A stretch of DNA of 64,000 nt. Source: Aspergillus flavus. Taxonomy: Eukaryota; Ascomycota; Eurotiomycetes; Eurotiales; Aspergillaceae. Below the pieces are notes generated by a model that did no database searches, had not been told where the DNA came from, and saw only the letters and a program-made list of their open reading frames with translations. The position numbers and the translations under genes were made by a program. This document shows, piece by piece, positions 1-12,713 of this stretch. Every line of letters begins with the position of its first letter. Within the stretch, counting starts at the first letter, position 1. The stretch lies in contig NC_092407.1 in assembly GCF_009017415.1 (NCBI RefSeq), positions 1,364,001 through 1,428,000 on the forward strand. Reading direction: 5' to 3'.

Positions 1-81
1 TTGGTCCCTTTCTCAGTGAACCTTTTTTTTTATCCCGCCGCCTTTGCTGGCGAATAGGTACGATAATCGACAGAGGGCAAG

Positions 82-2871
82 ATGCCTCATCGCGCAGCGT
101 CGCCAGCGGCGTCCGAAAATGAGTTCGATATCACAAATGCTCTTTTCCAGAATGACAGCGATTCCGACAACGATACGTCTTTAAAACAGACAAAGCGGCC
201 ACAGAAGGCGGCTCCACCTCAAGCGCTTGATTTCCTTGGAGGAGATATTGACGACGACGAAGATGACGAGGCATTCATCGCAGGGCAACAGGCTTCGGCC
301 AACAGGAAGGCTTCTAATCTTAAAGGTCGTACCGTCAAAAAGGGAGGTGGTTTCCAAGCAATGGGATTGAATGCGCACCTGTTGAAAGCCATTACCCGGA
401 AGGGTTTCTCTGTTCCGACTCCTATTCAGCGCAAGACTATTCCCGTGATTATGGACGGTCAGGATGTAGTTGGTATGGCGCGTACTGGATCCGGAAAGAC
501 CGCTGCTTTCGTTATTCCCATGATCGAGAAGTTGAAGAGCCACAGTACCAAGGTTGGAGCCCGTGGACTAATTCTATCGCCGTCCAGAGAGTTGGCTTTG
601 CAGACCCTGAAAGTTGTGAAGGAGCTTGGAAAGGGCACGGATTTGAAGTCGGTTCTTCTCGTTGGTGGTGATAGTTTGGAGGAACAGTTCAGTTTGATGG
701 CCGGTAATCCTGATATCGTGATTGCGACACCCGGACGTTTCCTGCATTTGAAGGTCGAGATGAATTTGGACTTGTCGAGCATTCGTTACGTTGTGTTTGA
801 CGAAGCTGATCGATTGTTCGAGATGGGGTTTGCTGATCAGCTTACGGAAATTTTGTACGGCCTTCCTGCGAACCGACAGACTCTGTTGTTCTCTGCGACG
901 TTGCCTAAATCGCTGGTGGAATTCGCCCGTGCTGGCTTACAGGAGCCTACTCTTATTCGTCTAGATACCGAAAGTAAGATCTCGCCGGATCTTGAAAATG
1001 TCTTCTTCTCCGTCAAGTCATCAGAGAAGGAAGGTGCTTTGCTTCACATCCTCCACGAGGTCATTAAGATGCCCACTGGCCCGACTGAGGCTGCGCAGCG
1101 TCAGAAGGAGCAGGGTGATGGCAAGAATTTCAAGAATTTCAAGAAAAGGAAGCGAGGGGATGACAAGGCCATCAATTTTCAGGAGTCTCCCACAAAGTAT
1201 TCGACCATTGTTTTTGCGGCGACGAAGCATCATGTGGATTACTTATATTCTTTGCTTCGCGAGGCCGGGTTTGCGGTTTCCTATGCCTACGGTTCCTTAG
1301 ACCAGACTGCTCGAAAGATTCAAGTCCAGAACTTCAGAGCGGGTCTTTCAAATATCCTGGTTGTTACAGATGTTGCGGCCAGAGGTATTGATATTCCTAT
1401 TCTTGCTAACGTTATCAACTACGACTTCCCATCTCAACCAAAGATCTTTGTTCACCGTGTCGGCCGTACGGCTCGTGCGGGCCGAAAGGGCTGGAGTTAC
1501 AGCTTGGTCCGGGACGCAGATGCCCCCTATATGCTTGATTTGCAACTGTTCCTTGGAAGGAGACTTGTCATTGGCCGTGAGCATGGTGACCAGGTTAACT
1601 TTGCCGAAGATGTAGTGGTCGGCAGCTTGCCTAGGGATGGCCTGTCCACAAGCTGTGAATGGGTTACAAAGGTACTGGAAAATGAAGCCGACATCTACAG
1701 TCAACGGACCATTGCTGGAAAGGGAGAGAAGCTCTATATGCGAACCCGAAACTCGGCTTCTCTTGAAAGTGCTAAGCGAGCAAAACAGGTTGTATCTTCC
1801 GACAACTGGACAGCCGTACATCCTCTTTTCAATGACCAAGGAAGTCAAATGGAATTAGAGCGTGAGAAGATGCTTGCACGGATTGGAGGCTACCGGCCGC
1901 AGGAAACCATCTTTGAGGTGCACAACCGACGCAACGGCAAGCACGAAGGCGATGAAGCCATCGACACTATTAAGAGAATCCGGACTACCGTTGATTACAA
2001 GAAGAAGAAACGGGAGATGGCTGAGAAACAGTCAGACTTTGTGGAGGATGCATCCAGCGGAAACAAAGGAGAAGCTAACGAAACTGAGGAGACGGGCGCC
2101 CAGCCAGATGAAGATGAGGAGGATATTGGCGAAGGCGTGCCCGATAACATGTCGATGGCGTCCGAGTCAGATCTTGAGGTTACCTTCTCCTCGTATAACG
2201 GCGGCAAGGCAAAGAAGGACAGCGCAGCATCTTTCCAAAACCCCGAATACTTCATGTCCTACACCCCCTCCAGTACAAACTTGGCTGAAGACAGGGCGTA
2301 TGGTGTGCACACTGGTACCAATGCCAACTTTACTCAAGCCTCCCGCAGTGCCACAATGGATCTGCTTGGTGATGAGGGTGCTCGCGGGTTCGCCGAACCC
2401 CGTACCATGATGCGCTGGGACAAGCGGCACAAGAAGTACGTGTCACGCCAGAATGATGAAGATGGTTCCAAGGGAACACATCTTGTTAAGGGTGAATCTG
2501 GTGCCAAAATTGCTTCCACCTTCCGTAGCGGACGATTCGACGCATGGAGGAAGGGCAAGCGTCTTGGCCGTATGCCACGTGTGGGTGAGGAAGAGACTCC
2601 AGCTCTCGTCCATGACCTCAATACTGCTATGAGGAGACGACGCTTCCAGCACCGGAAGGAACAGGCGCCGAAGGCGGCTGACCGCCTGCGTGGCGACTAC
2701 GAGAAGATGAAGAAGAAGGGCGAAGCGGCCAAGCAGCGCCAGCTGTCCAAGGCCGGAGGCGCGGCTGCAGGTGGCAAGAGCGAGCTGAAATCTACAGATG
2801 ATATCCGACTGGCAAGGAAGCTGAAGCAGCAGAGGAGAGAGAAGAATGCTCGGCCGTCGAGGAAGAAATGA
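82..2871 (+). CDS. dbp10: ATP-dependent RNA helicase Dbp10 (DEAD-box, 60S ribosome biogenesis)
   Basis: Uninterrupted 929-residue reading frame starting at the first ATG after a short leader. All DEAD-box motifs are visible in order: Q motif around residues 108-121 ([14 protein letters not shown]), Walker A ARTGSGKT at 133-140, PSREL, TPGR, DEAD at 240-243, SAT at 271-273, TDVAARGID and [10 protein letters not shown] near 458-467. A long lysine/arginine- and acid-rich C-terminal part ends in a basic tail, as in the Dbp10 subfamily with its DBP10CT domain; other DEAD-box proteins are usually much shorter. By family knowledge it is a nucleolar helicase needed for 25S/5.8S rRNA maturation. The arrangement is ordinary: single exon, no lesion. 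The assignment to Dbp10 rests on length, on the insertion between the two helicase lobes (near residues 330-375, basic) and on the C-terminal domain. Confidence 0.95.
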
Positions 2872-3179
2872 ACGTAATGGACTGGAGAAGGCGGTGCCAT
2901 AGAGGCACGCATTGTATATACCACTGGATATTGCAGTCTACACATCTACTCAGACATTATGATATGGAAATTCTTTACAGCATCTGCAATAGGACCGACT
3001 GATGTAGACCATGTATCTAGTTCTACCATAATCCCATCCCTGTAAGCATTCTACATGTAGCATTAATCACATAGACACCCAAACATATACCTACATACAT
3101 GCGTACATGCGTACAGGCATTCGCACAGCTAACGAGCCTCACCATCACCAGGCTTCACGCCATCACCGCAGAAAGAAAA

Positions 3180-3187
<8 letters not shown>

Positions 3188-3220
<33 letters not shown>
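3188..3220. repeat. Homopolymer A tract (33 bases)
   Basis: An uninterrupted run of 33 adenines, preceded by a short AAATTT stretch and lying about 320 bases beyond the DBP10 stop. No retroposon body with flanking target-site duplication is evident upstream, so I call it a homopolymer tract only. Confidence 0.9.
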
Positions 3221-3222
<2 letters not shown>

Positions 3223-3904
3223 AACGACAAAAGTCTTTCAGTTCCTCCATCACCGCCACGCCCTCGATCCACAATAGTCCAGCTGATTGGCCCCTCCTCT
3301 ACATAGGAATCAATAAAAGACATATCACATCGCAATCACATCAGCAACCGTCTCGCAATATAGAACCCCTAACATAAAAAAAATCTGAATTTAGCGCCCA
3401 CATCTACGCAGAATGCCTCCCCAGTGGAGACGAGTTCAATTATCCCAGATACCCAAGACAACGGTAATAACCCACCAACCCAGAATACAAAAAGGGGAAC
3501 GAGGACATACTGCCTCTCGTATACAGCATGCTCATTACCAAATCTGTGATGTAATTTGAGGGGTCCCAGAGGGCTGAACGAGTGATGTCTTGTTTTGAAT
3601 TAGACCGTCACTTGCATTTCTCCTCCGTCAATTGAGTTGAAAACTCGCTATCTAGACTTTCGTATGGAATGTGATGGGCTGTCTAGATTGAGTAGGGGAT
3701 CTACCATGGTGTGATATCAATTTTCCTAAAAGGAATATTACACCCCCAGGACTGGGACGGACTATTGGATATGAGGTGGGTTTGTGTTTAACTTCTGGGT
3801 ACTTTTTAAGCAATGTGTGTTTAGTACTTTTATAATTGGGAAGGTTATGTTGAGGGGTCTAGATTTGCTCGGAGCATTGTGCTGCGGGTTTGCTATTGTT
3901 GGGA

Positions 3905-3931
3905 TGTACTGTATGTACTGTATGTACTGTA
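3905..3931. repeat. Three tandem copies of a 9-mer (TGTACTGTA)
   Basis: The unit TGTACTGTA is repeated three times without mismatch. It lies in the gene-free stretch and is likely a minisatellite seed or replication-slippage product. Confidence 0.9.
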
Positions 3932-6127
3932 TATTCTATACGGGTTTGTTTTTCGTGTTGTTTTTGCTGCTGATGTTGCGGTATTTGGTAATTGAATAGC
4001 AATTACTAAATCACTCTGCTTTGTGTAGAGGAATTTACCTTGTTTAAGGGACATACTCCGTAAGTAGGAGCAAAAGTGGTGCGGTCACTTGAGGGATTTA
4101 AGTTGCATAAGACGAGGATCGACGGCATGGATATTCGTTAAGCCGCTCGATAGATATATGTACCGAATCTAGGCATGTACATGCATGCATACACATCTAT
4201 TGCTTATAACAAGCCACTTTGGATTTTCTATTTAGATAACGGGGGTATCCACATGGCTGGAAATAGAACTTGACTGGCATATGTGAAATGCGAACCCTGA
4301 GAATCTCTTGAAAAAAACAATAAGGAAAAGGTTCTATTGTGAGGTGAGGTTAACCAAGGTTTAGCGACATTTGAAACTTCGATAAACCAGCCGGGTATAT
4401 GACCCGGTTGATTTTCGTCAGGTAATGTCTTTGCCTATCAAAATAGTGTTTATTTTCAATTTATTCTCGATAGGGTCTTGGTACGTGCCAATTATTGATT
4501 ATCCCTTTCTTCGGAAACAGTTTTCGCGGACCGTCCCGAGGAGTTTCGTCTACGAGATCAAGGGAGAAGGAAGAAAACGAAAGAAGGGAGAAGAAAAAGA
4601 GAGGAGACAAAAGCTGAAGAAGAATACAGCAGCATGGAAAATCCAGGTTTTGACAAGTCTTCACCGACTCTCCGGAGTTGATCCCTCATTCGGGATTACT
4701 CAATCAGGGTATATCACCATCCACAGATGACGGATCATCTCTAACCCATTGAGTTTCGTCGGTCAAACTCTTGACATATAACCTCTTGATTAGCCTGCCA
4801 AGACTCAGACTATCATACAGCAGATTCTGTCCCTGAGATAAAATTAGCCTCTTTCGAAGGCGCCACACTCGCTTAGGCGGATCCTAGTCGAACAAACAGG
4901 TCAGCCCTGACTCAGATTCCGACTGAGACCAGAGTTTTTAGCTTACGACTGCAGCTGAGGCAATGTCTAGTTTATCAGCCATCACGAGGGTGTGGGAGAA
5001 AGGATATGCATGGTTGCACAAGGGGCCACTTTCCCACATGATGTGGTAGTTGGAACATACATACCCACTGAGATACAGATTAAAATGGAATTGCCTTCCG
5101 ACCAGCGTAGAGACTTGCGCAAGGCTCTTGGAAAGGTCACCGTGACTCTGGCATTCGCGCAAATTCCCTCGGCGCAGGGATTGGGTATACCAGCACATGG
5201 ACCTGTCGGCGATCAGCCAGATTCACGATGCCCGAGTGACGAAATCAGCATTGATTGGCTCTTTCGCCGAACAAGTGAGCGTAATGCGAGATCAGCAGTC
5301 GAGAAGAGGCCTTTTTCTGAGTGGTTGTGTTTCTTGTGGCCAGTCCTCGGGTCGCTTCCTTGTAATCTGGTTCGCATAGAACACCATCTGACAGGTCGGT
5401 ATACTCTAGGCAGCCAAGAGATAAGTCAAGTAAACGATATTGGAGCACGGCCTCGAGGCCGTGGTGCAGTAATTTGTTAAGGTATGTCAAGGTTTGCGAT
5501 ATGTTCAAGAATTGGAACATAATTATCAGGCACTACCAACGTGCTTCGATGATACCGGTGCATGCACCCGACAACTAACTTGACAAGATGCAGTGGCTTG
5601 AAGGAGGAAAGCACACCCAAATAAGAAGAAAAGAAGAGAAGAGAAAAATTTAAGAAAAGGGAAACAGGCCCTTGAGGCTATACCTAGAGAGTAGAATTGT
5701 CCGAGGCAAAATGCCATTCAGCCACTGAAAAACCAAGTCAGCCATACGCGAAGCAGCAATGTACTCAGCAGACCCCTTCCCTGTCCAACAGACGCCTCCA
5801 CGGCTTACCTAGCTGGACTGGAGGACAATTTTCGGAAGATTACCTCGTGTCGCCGGAAGACGCATTGACAAGAACCGTGTCCGTGTAATAACGGAAGCCT
5901 CACGGATGTCAACCCCAGTCCACTGATGTTCACGGCGAATTTTCCTCAGTGCTTCCATAGCGTCTTCCAACGATATTCCCGGGCTCACCCGCCATGACAG
6001 GCTCGGAAATAGAGCTAATGACGTTTTGAGCCCTAATGATCGCCCTCTACTGCCTTAGTTGGACGAACTCATAAATCCCCTAGTGAGTGCATAGTCCGCC
6101 AAACTATAAAATAGTGCGAGGTTAGTA

Positions 6128-6213
6128 GGTGTACTACGGCGTCAGCAGCTTAGTACACCGTCGTGACGATAGTCCCGAGTCGAGTTCGGGAGTGGTCATG
6201 TTGAGCCTCGACT
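6128..6213. other. Two adjacent hairpin-forming inverted repeats
   Basis: GGTGTACTA (6128-6136) pairs perfectly with TAGTACACC (6151-6159) across a 14-base loop. Immediately after it, AGTCGAG (6178-6184) pairs with CTCGACT (6207-6213). A competing 6-bp hairpin (TCCCGA with TCGGGA) overlaps the second. The function is unknown; these could be part of a structured transcript or chance. Confidence 0.5.
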
Positions 6214-9200
6214 AAGGTTGACAAATACTTGCCCCCGTCGAGATCCGCGTGTTTCCCAAAAGGGTTTTGCCCAAGGGGCCCGCTAATCCGGAAGCGGTTA
6301 AGGGCTGGGTCATCTCCCAAGCACCTTGCATCGGGGGGCGTCGTCGAACTCCCTCACCCAGCTACCTTCCCATCCACTAAGGATTCGTCTTTCCCGATTT
6401 CCTTGTTTTCCCGTCATCATAATCGACGTTGGTATAGGCCTAACCTGCATGTCAGTGGGGTGGTGAGTGTCTTGTATACCCGTCCAGCCCCATTTAAGCA
6501 GCCTGCGTGGATTGTCAGACCCATTGATTTGAGTGATACAGTGTGCGCGTGAGCTAATATCCAGCCAGATGGAGACTTATGTACATTATCATGTACTACT
6601 TACTGTCTTGGGAACTTCTAAATTCAACATGAATCCACCCTTTTCTCGGGAAATGAATCGTCTGGTTTTCATTTTCTTTCTTAGCTTTGGTGGCTAAGAA
6701 CTTGGTGCCGGTGGCTCGGACTATTGGCACCCACCCGGCCCCTAACAGGCAGATCGTGCTGGTGGCCCCTCGGCTCCAGCTTGCATGAACCGCTTACTCT
6801 GCTGGGAACTCAGCTGTTCCCCTTAAATACAACAGGGCCCAATTACCTGAATCCCACGGAACCCCTTGCCGTGGGAGTGTTACCCCCGCGTGCGGCATGT
6901 TCCACAATATGCTCATCTCAGTCTTTTCTGACTTTCTAGAACTGACTGACTGCGTGGGTGTCGCGCTTCTGGCGCTGGATAGCCGGTTTTTTGAAGTGTC
7001 TTCCCACTTCTTAGGACTGTAAAAACGTAGAAGGAGAAAACAATCTAAATTATGAAAATAAAAGAATTCGCAGTAACGACAGGCTCGATAATCCGTTGAG
7101 TGAAACCAAAGGAGACTAAATAACGGAACCAAACGCTCTACCCGGTATCATAACGATGGGTCATGAAGGTCAGTGGATAATTCCCTAGACCAGCTCAAGT
7201 TTGGGACCCTTTTTTAAGGCCATGAAACATGACTCGCTAATATTCCAAATCAACAACAAGCGAGTTCATACCAGAAGGAAAAAGAAAAGAAAATACGACG
7301 AATAGAAGAAAAATCACACACGGATTATGGGCCTGTCCACGACCCGAGTCAGGAATTAACCGTCGGTAATCCGCGGTCAATTGGTCTCCTCCACTAGATC
7401 ATACTCCATTGCTCCGTGCTCAAGCAGCGGGTGGATCTTTTCGCTCTTATCGGGCGGACCATTTTCTATTGTCATCCATGGATGTGGAGTGCTTAAATTG
7501 TCCGGACCTCAGGTGACCAAGCCAGACCCATGTATTGTCTCACTGACCAAGGAGCTGCAGCTGCAGCCACATCTTGATCTTCTTCCTCTATTCTCAAATC
7601 CACTGCAGAGAATCAGGAGATGCGGACTGGGGTACCTCACTGGCTTGTAACTAACATATCGCTCTGTCTAAGATCTCGCAGTATCAAAATGTACAGAGCC
7701 TAGACCACTTTCCAAATCCTTTGCTCTAAGTGGCGTGACACCGTGATGGCGTTGCTGAAAGAAACGTTCTGACCATCCGCGAAGATCATCTCCAACGGCC
7801 AGAATCAATAGATCTCAGACTAATGAAGATGTGGTACAAACGGCGTCCCCCACAAGCGCTGTCCTCCCACCTTTCCGCCAAAATCCTAACGGGCTAGGAA
7901 AAAAAAGGGAGGGGTGCTCATATCTCCGGGGTCGAAGCTACATCCATCTTGAAGTACCGGCATCTTCCAATTCGGCACTCAATACATCAGACAAAGTGCT
8001 TGAATACAGGGTCTAGTGTGTTTTATTCACCACGACAAGTCAGAAGGACAAACCTTCATTAACACAGCCTGTGGGTCTTGGCTTTAGGCTATGGAACCGC
8101 TGCGGAGAATTGTTGTCTCAATCCAAAAGTTCGGACTATTGAGCTGGCGTCATCTGTCAAGCGGTACAAAGACAGGGCTGTACGAACTTACGAAGTACTC
8201 AGCCCAAGAATGACTAGTCCTCCGCTGAGCACTGTGCGTACTGCATACATCCTCCGTTCTGTCTCTTTCGGGCTGATCCCATCACGATAGTTACATAGTG
8301 TTCCATGGCGCTGGGACGTCACCTCGAGGGCTTTAATGACGATCTTGAGGTGCAATTTATTGTTGCCGTGATATTATTGGGCATTGGATTAAGACAGAAG
8401 AATTCTTTATGCCAGATGATCAAAATTTCCGTTAATTTCGTCAAGAGCCGTTTCCCACGTCTTCACCGTCACGTCACGACCTAGTAAATGGGGTTGCCTG
8501 AAGGAGTTATCTCCGTATACAGAACCCAGTGTGTACAAGCATACTAGTGATCAGGACCAGGTAAAAATTCGCTGAAGATATTAATTATATCTATCTTATT
8601 GAGTAATAGAAAATCTATAGTCCCATGGTTAGAATAGCAATAAATAAACAACGACAATAATAACTAATAACTTAATAGTGAGAATTAGATAATCACATAA
8701 ATAGATGATCGCAAGAAAAGACTTAGTTCAATTGGGTCAACAATGTGATCTCGAATATTCATTACCACGCTTTACTTACCTATTTCTTTTAGAGTTCTGA
8801 GACCAAACCGCGCACCAATTAATATATCGAATAAAGTTATATATATAAGGTAAAATACTGAGAATAAGAAAATAAACCAAACAGAAAGAAAACCAAAAGG
8901 GTACAGGAAAGAGAGTTCATAAGTGGTAATCACGGAAGTATGGTTGTTGACGAACAAAAATACCAAGTCAATCCAGATCGCATGCGGAAGGGTACACAGA
9001 GAACACACAGGCTAAAGAGGAGGGGGCCTGTGACCCAATCCCCAATGATTGACAAGCTTAAAATGCTGGTGAGAAGTTCCCCGACTTCCTATCTTACCTG
9101 GTTGCGCATGTCAAACTGGGACGGGGAATGCGCAGCCACCCCATCCTTGCCGAGCAGACTATTGGCAATGGATGCAGCGGACGGGCGCCGACGTCGATCC

Positions 9201-11089
9201 GTTGGCTCAATCTTTTTGCCTTACTTCCTCGTCTCCTGATTGGCATCGGCTGAGCACCACTACTTCACTAGGCTATCAACCAACCGACCTGGAAAAACTA
9301 AAATACTCGAGAAAATAAAACCAAAAACCAAAAATAAAAATAAATAAAAATACAAAACACAAAATAAAAAAAAGAAAAAGAAAAAAGAAGAAAAATACCA
9401 CAACTCCACAGAGAACAGTATTCTTCTTCATTTGGACATGGCGTCTGATCCTTCCCCCCCCCTTCTCTTGAAATTCCCCTCTTTGAGAGGGTATTATACC
9501 CGTTTCGGGCGATGTCAGTGACTATTTTTTACCGTCCATCTAATGCAAGCCACGAACCTCCTCTATACCCAGGAGGAAACTGGCTCGACGAATAAGGGGG
9601 ATCTTCTTGGTTTGAAGATGACCAAATTTTTATCAAAAATGAACGGCAGACGGATGAAGACATTAAATGAAATACGAAGAATAAAAAAAAAGAAAGGAAA
9701 AATAGAAGTTGCCCCATTCCAAGGGAGGAGGAGGGAAACGACAACTCTTTCGAGGCCCTGAGTGAAGAGTGAGCTCATTGGACTGGACCCGCCGGAGGAT
9801 TGGAACTATTCGTGGTTCCGATTCTAACATACAGAACTCAAAAAGACTTACATGGCCTACGGAGCGAAAAAGAACCCCCATGGAGATCTACAAATGATGG
9901 AGATCAAGTCTATCGGCTGCTAGTCGGTGTTGCACTGGCCACTATTACCCACCCGCTGCTCCCATATGCTGCCAACCAAGCAGGGACCTTCCTGTTCGTG
10001 GGTATAAGCCTCGTCACCACAAACACAGACTAGGGTCTTGCTATCACTTGCGCATTTGAGGACAATTCCCAAAGAGACTTGAGCGCCCAGCGGGATCTCT
10101 TCTCCCCTTGACATTGAACTTACTAGCTGGCCGACGAACAGCCAAGAGTTGACCCTACCCAAAGTGCTTGAAGATCAAAGTTGGGTATACCTCCTTTTTA
10201 TTTTTCCTAAGATTCTTTATTGCTTGACCCTCTCTGAATTTTATTATTCTATTTTGAAGATCACCCTCTTTCAATTGCCAATTTTTCCCTAACTTTTACT
10301 CGCCGTTGGCAAAGGGAGTGTGATCTCGCCGGATTATTACGCCTCACTTTCCGGTTATAGTTCACCGTTTTTTCCTATTTTCCTGACGGGTGTTGAGCCA
10401 CTTCACGACAGTCAAAAATCTATATCCAGAAAAAGAAAATAAGGGGAGAAAAAGGAAATAGAATCATACATAGTGTGCTAAGAGGTAAGGACTTGCTAGC
10501 TGTCCCTTCATTTATTTTTTTGGTATTATTATTATTATTTACTGCACCTCCACTCTCCCTAATTTTTCCGCTCTACGCTTGCCCACTGGGTCCAGTGATC
10601 GCCCACCATGCTGCAATAATCAACCCATGATGGAGACCATCGAAGCTATGGAAAACTGTCCGTCACGATCTGGGCAGTCTATCCGGATTAGCGCGTCCTA
10701 ATTTATGACTCCTCCAATAATGATCCTGGGCTGACTTGATTATAAGCTCCTGTAGTCCTCTGACTGCAATGCGTGGAGTTTCAATAATGACTGCCGATTG
10801 AACAGGAAACTGCATTTGACATACAGCAGAACGGTCTCTTTGTACCGGAATATGCTGCCCATGTCAATATCGACTACAACCCTCTTCCCGTTCTTGTAAT
10901 TCGCGTCCCCCGTCGCTCGAGGGACTATTTTGCCAGATGCAATCACTAGTCCTCCCCCCTTCTTCCTTTATCACTCCAGATTTCGGACATTCAAGACTTG
11001 ATCCGGGTCCAGGGAGGATTTCTTTTGATCTAACTCGATCAACCAATGCTCGAAGGTGCAACCCCCGGGATCTCCCACTCCCTCGCTCT

Positions 11090-12713
11090 ATGTCCGCTTC
11101 GGTCTCGGCAGAAGACCCGCTGGAGACTTCTGGAAACGTCAGACGGCCCGGTCAGTCAGAGACCCCTCAACCGGTAACGGCGGTGGAGTCTTCGACTGTG
11201 TCGGCGCCTACTGGAATATCCGCTGGGGTAGCGGGACAGGTCCGCGCTCCGAAAACACCTACTACAACGATCCACGAATCAACATACTACCGAGTGATCT
11301 CTGGCCCCGGGAACGATGTACCTCGACACCCATTTCCAGTCAGCGACAGTTTCTCTTCGCGCTTGCCAGCCTCACTCAGCGTCCCGGTAACTTCTCAGCC
11401 TTCGGTGCCGACTTTTTCGCAGCCCACCTTTGGAACGTCACCGCCTGGGGCTGCTGGCCGGTCACTGCAACAGAAACCGACGAGACGCACCAAGGCCCAT
11501 GTGGCTTCCGCGTGTGTGAACTGCAAGAAGAAGCATCTGGGCTGTGACCCTGCCCGGCCTTGTCGAAGGTGTGTGTTGTCGGGAAAAGAAGTAAGTTTTG
11601 TCATCTATGTTCGTGAAGTCATCGAGCCGCATTCCTTGTATCGGAATCCATGTGGACTGAGGTGGTGAAAGAAGAGAGAAGACCCTGTTACTAAGTGTTG
11701 AATAGGCAACATGTGTCGATGTTACGCACAAAAAGCGGGGAAGGCCGCCCTTGAAAGCCGAAGACGCGTCCCTCAGAACGTATGCATCACAGACAGACAA
11801 TTCAGGAACATCCGGAGAGCAGCATGCGGCTCAGCCACGGCGCCCCATGCATAGGGCTACATCATCCCGTGAGCTCAGACCCATGACCGACCTACAGGTA
11901 ACCGGCGGACCCCCTGGACCCTACGGCATAAGGGTCTCTCCAGGGCAGCCAACGAGATGGCCGGGTGCTATATACTCCCAGGCCATTGATCCCTCGCTGT
12001 CGATGCAGCGTAACATAGGACATCGGCGATTTTCCTCCTCGAGCTCAGTACAATCCATGGCAACAGTGTCCCCAGGCAGTTTCGTGCCGATTGGAGGATA
12101 CAGCCCGGTTATGGGGGCATCCCATATGCCTATGGGTGTTGGGAGACCGCTCTCATCATACGGAAACCAAGTGGTACACCCCAGTTCTTCACCACCGCAA
12201 TATTATCAGCCGTACGGTGTCGCTTATTCGCCATATCCACCCAATGCTAGAGTGGTCAATCGGATGCCCATAGCGGACCAACAGGTACCAAGAGATCCTC
12301 GGGAAAATCTGGTGGAGTCTTCAGTTAGGCTTCCCCCTATTTATCCTCCCACAATGGGAAATCCCCAACCTGGGCCACAAGCACATCGGCTGAGCGACCC
12401 ATATCCAGCGAATTGGTCACCTCGCACTCGAGAGGAACTGATGCAGCAGGAACTACGGCAACTGCCGTCACACGGCCACGGTACCATTGAACCTGTCTCG
12501 CCGAGCAGTCAGATGCGTCAAGCAGCATCGGACTTCAGTTTCGGTAGCCAAATTCCCCGACATCTGGCAACAGTTCCTCCTATGCAAGAACAACCGCCTC
12601 AGGAATCTCCTGTACGAGCTCGAGATGACCAACCAGCTGCTGAGGTCGAGACTGATGATTCAAGGCCCGCCAAGAGACGGAAGATGGCCTTGGATGATAT
12701 GGTTAACGATTGA
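11090..12713 (+). CDS. Zn2Cys6 transcription factor with adjoining AT-hook-like motif
   Basis: Two exons, 11090-11590 and 11706-12713, separated by a 115-nt intron (GTAAGT...TAG), giving 502 residues. The fungal zinc cluster has cysteines at 142, 145, 152, 158, 161 and 170; the intron falls between the fifth and sixth cysteine, so only splicing completes the DNA-binding domain. Directly after it comes KKRGRPPLK (176-184), an AT-hook-like GRP core. Both ends are rich in Ser, Pro, Gln and Tyr, as expected for disordered activation regions, and the C-terminus carries a basic KRRK stretch that may be a nuclear signal. No fungal-specific TF middle homology region or PAS domain is seen. An in-frame ATG at 10937 would add 51 residues of unlikely composition, so I prefer 11090. 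The target genes are unknown. The large empty flanks resemble those of fungal developmental regulators, but that is inference. Confidence 0.85.

Larger units (their letters stand above)
2872..11089. other. 8.2-kb stretch without a supportable gene
   Basis: Between DBP10 and the Zn2Cys6 factor, both strands carry only short reading frames. They mostly lack ATG starts and show no recognisable domain or splice-linked continuation. Visible structure: a 33-base A run (3188-3220), three tandem copies of a 9-mer (3905-3931), adjacent hairpins (6128-6159 and 6178-6213), an A-rich low-complexity block (about 9297-9400) and pyrimidine-rich stretches near 10200-10580. Some of it is probably promoter and leader for the downstream regulator. 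A non-coding transcript cannot be excluded from sequence alone. Confidence 0.6.

Noticed and set aside
4992..5480. 162-codon frame in the gene desert
   Set aside because: Starts at GTG, has no recognised domain, and its composition looks random.
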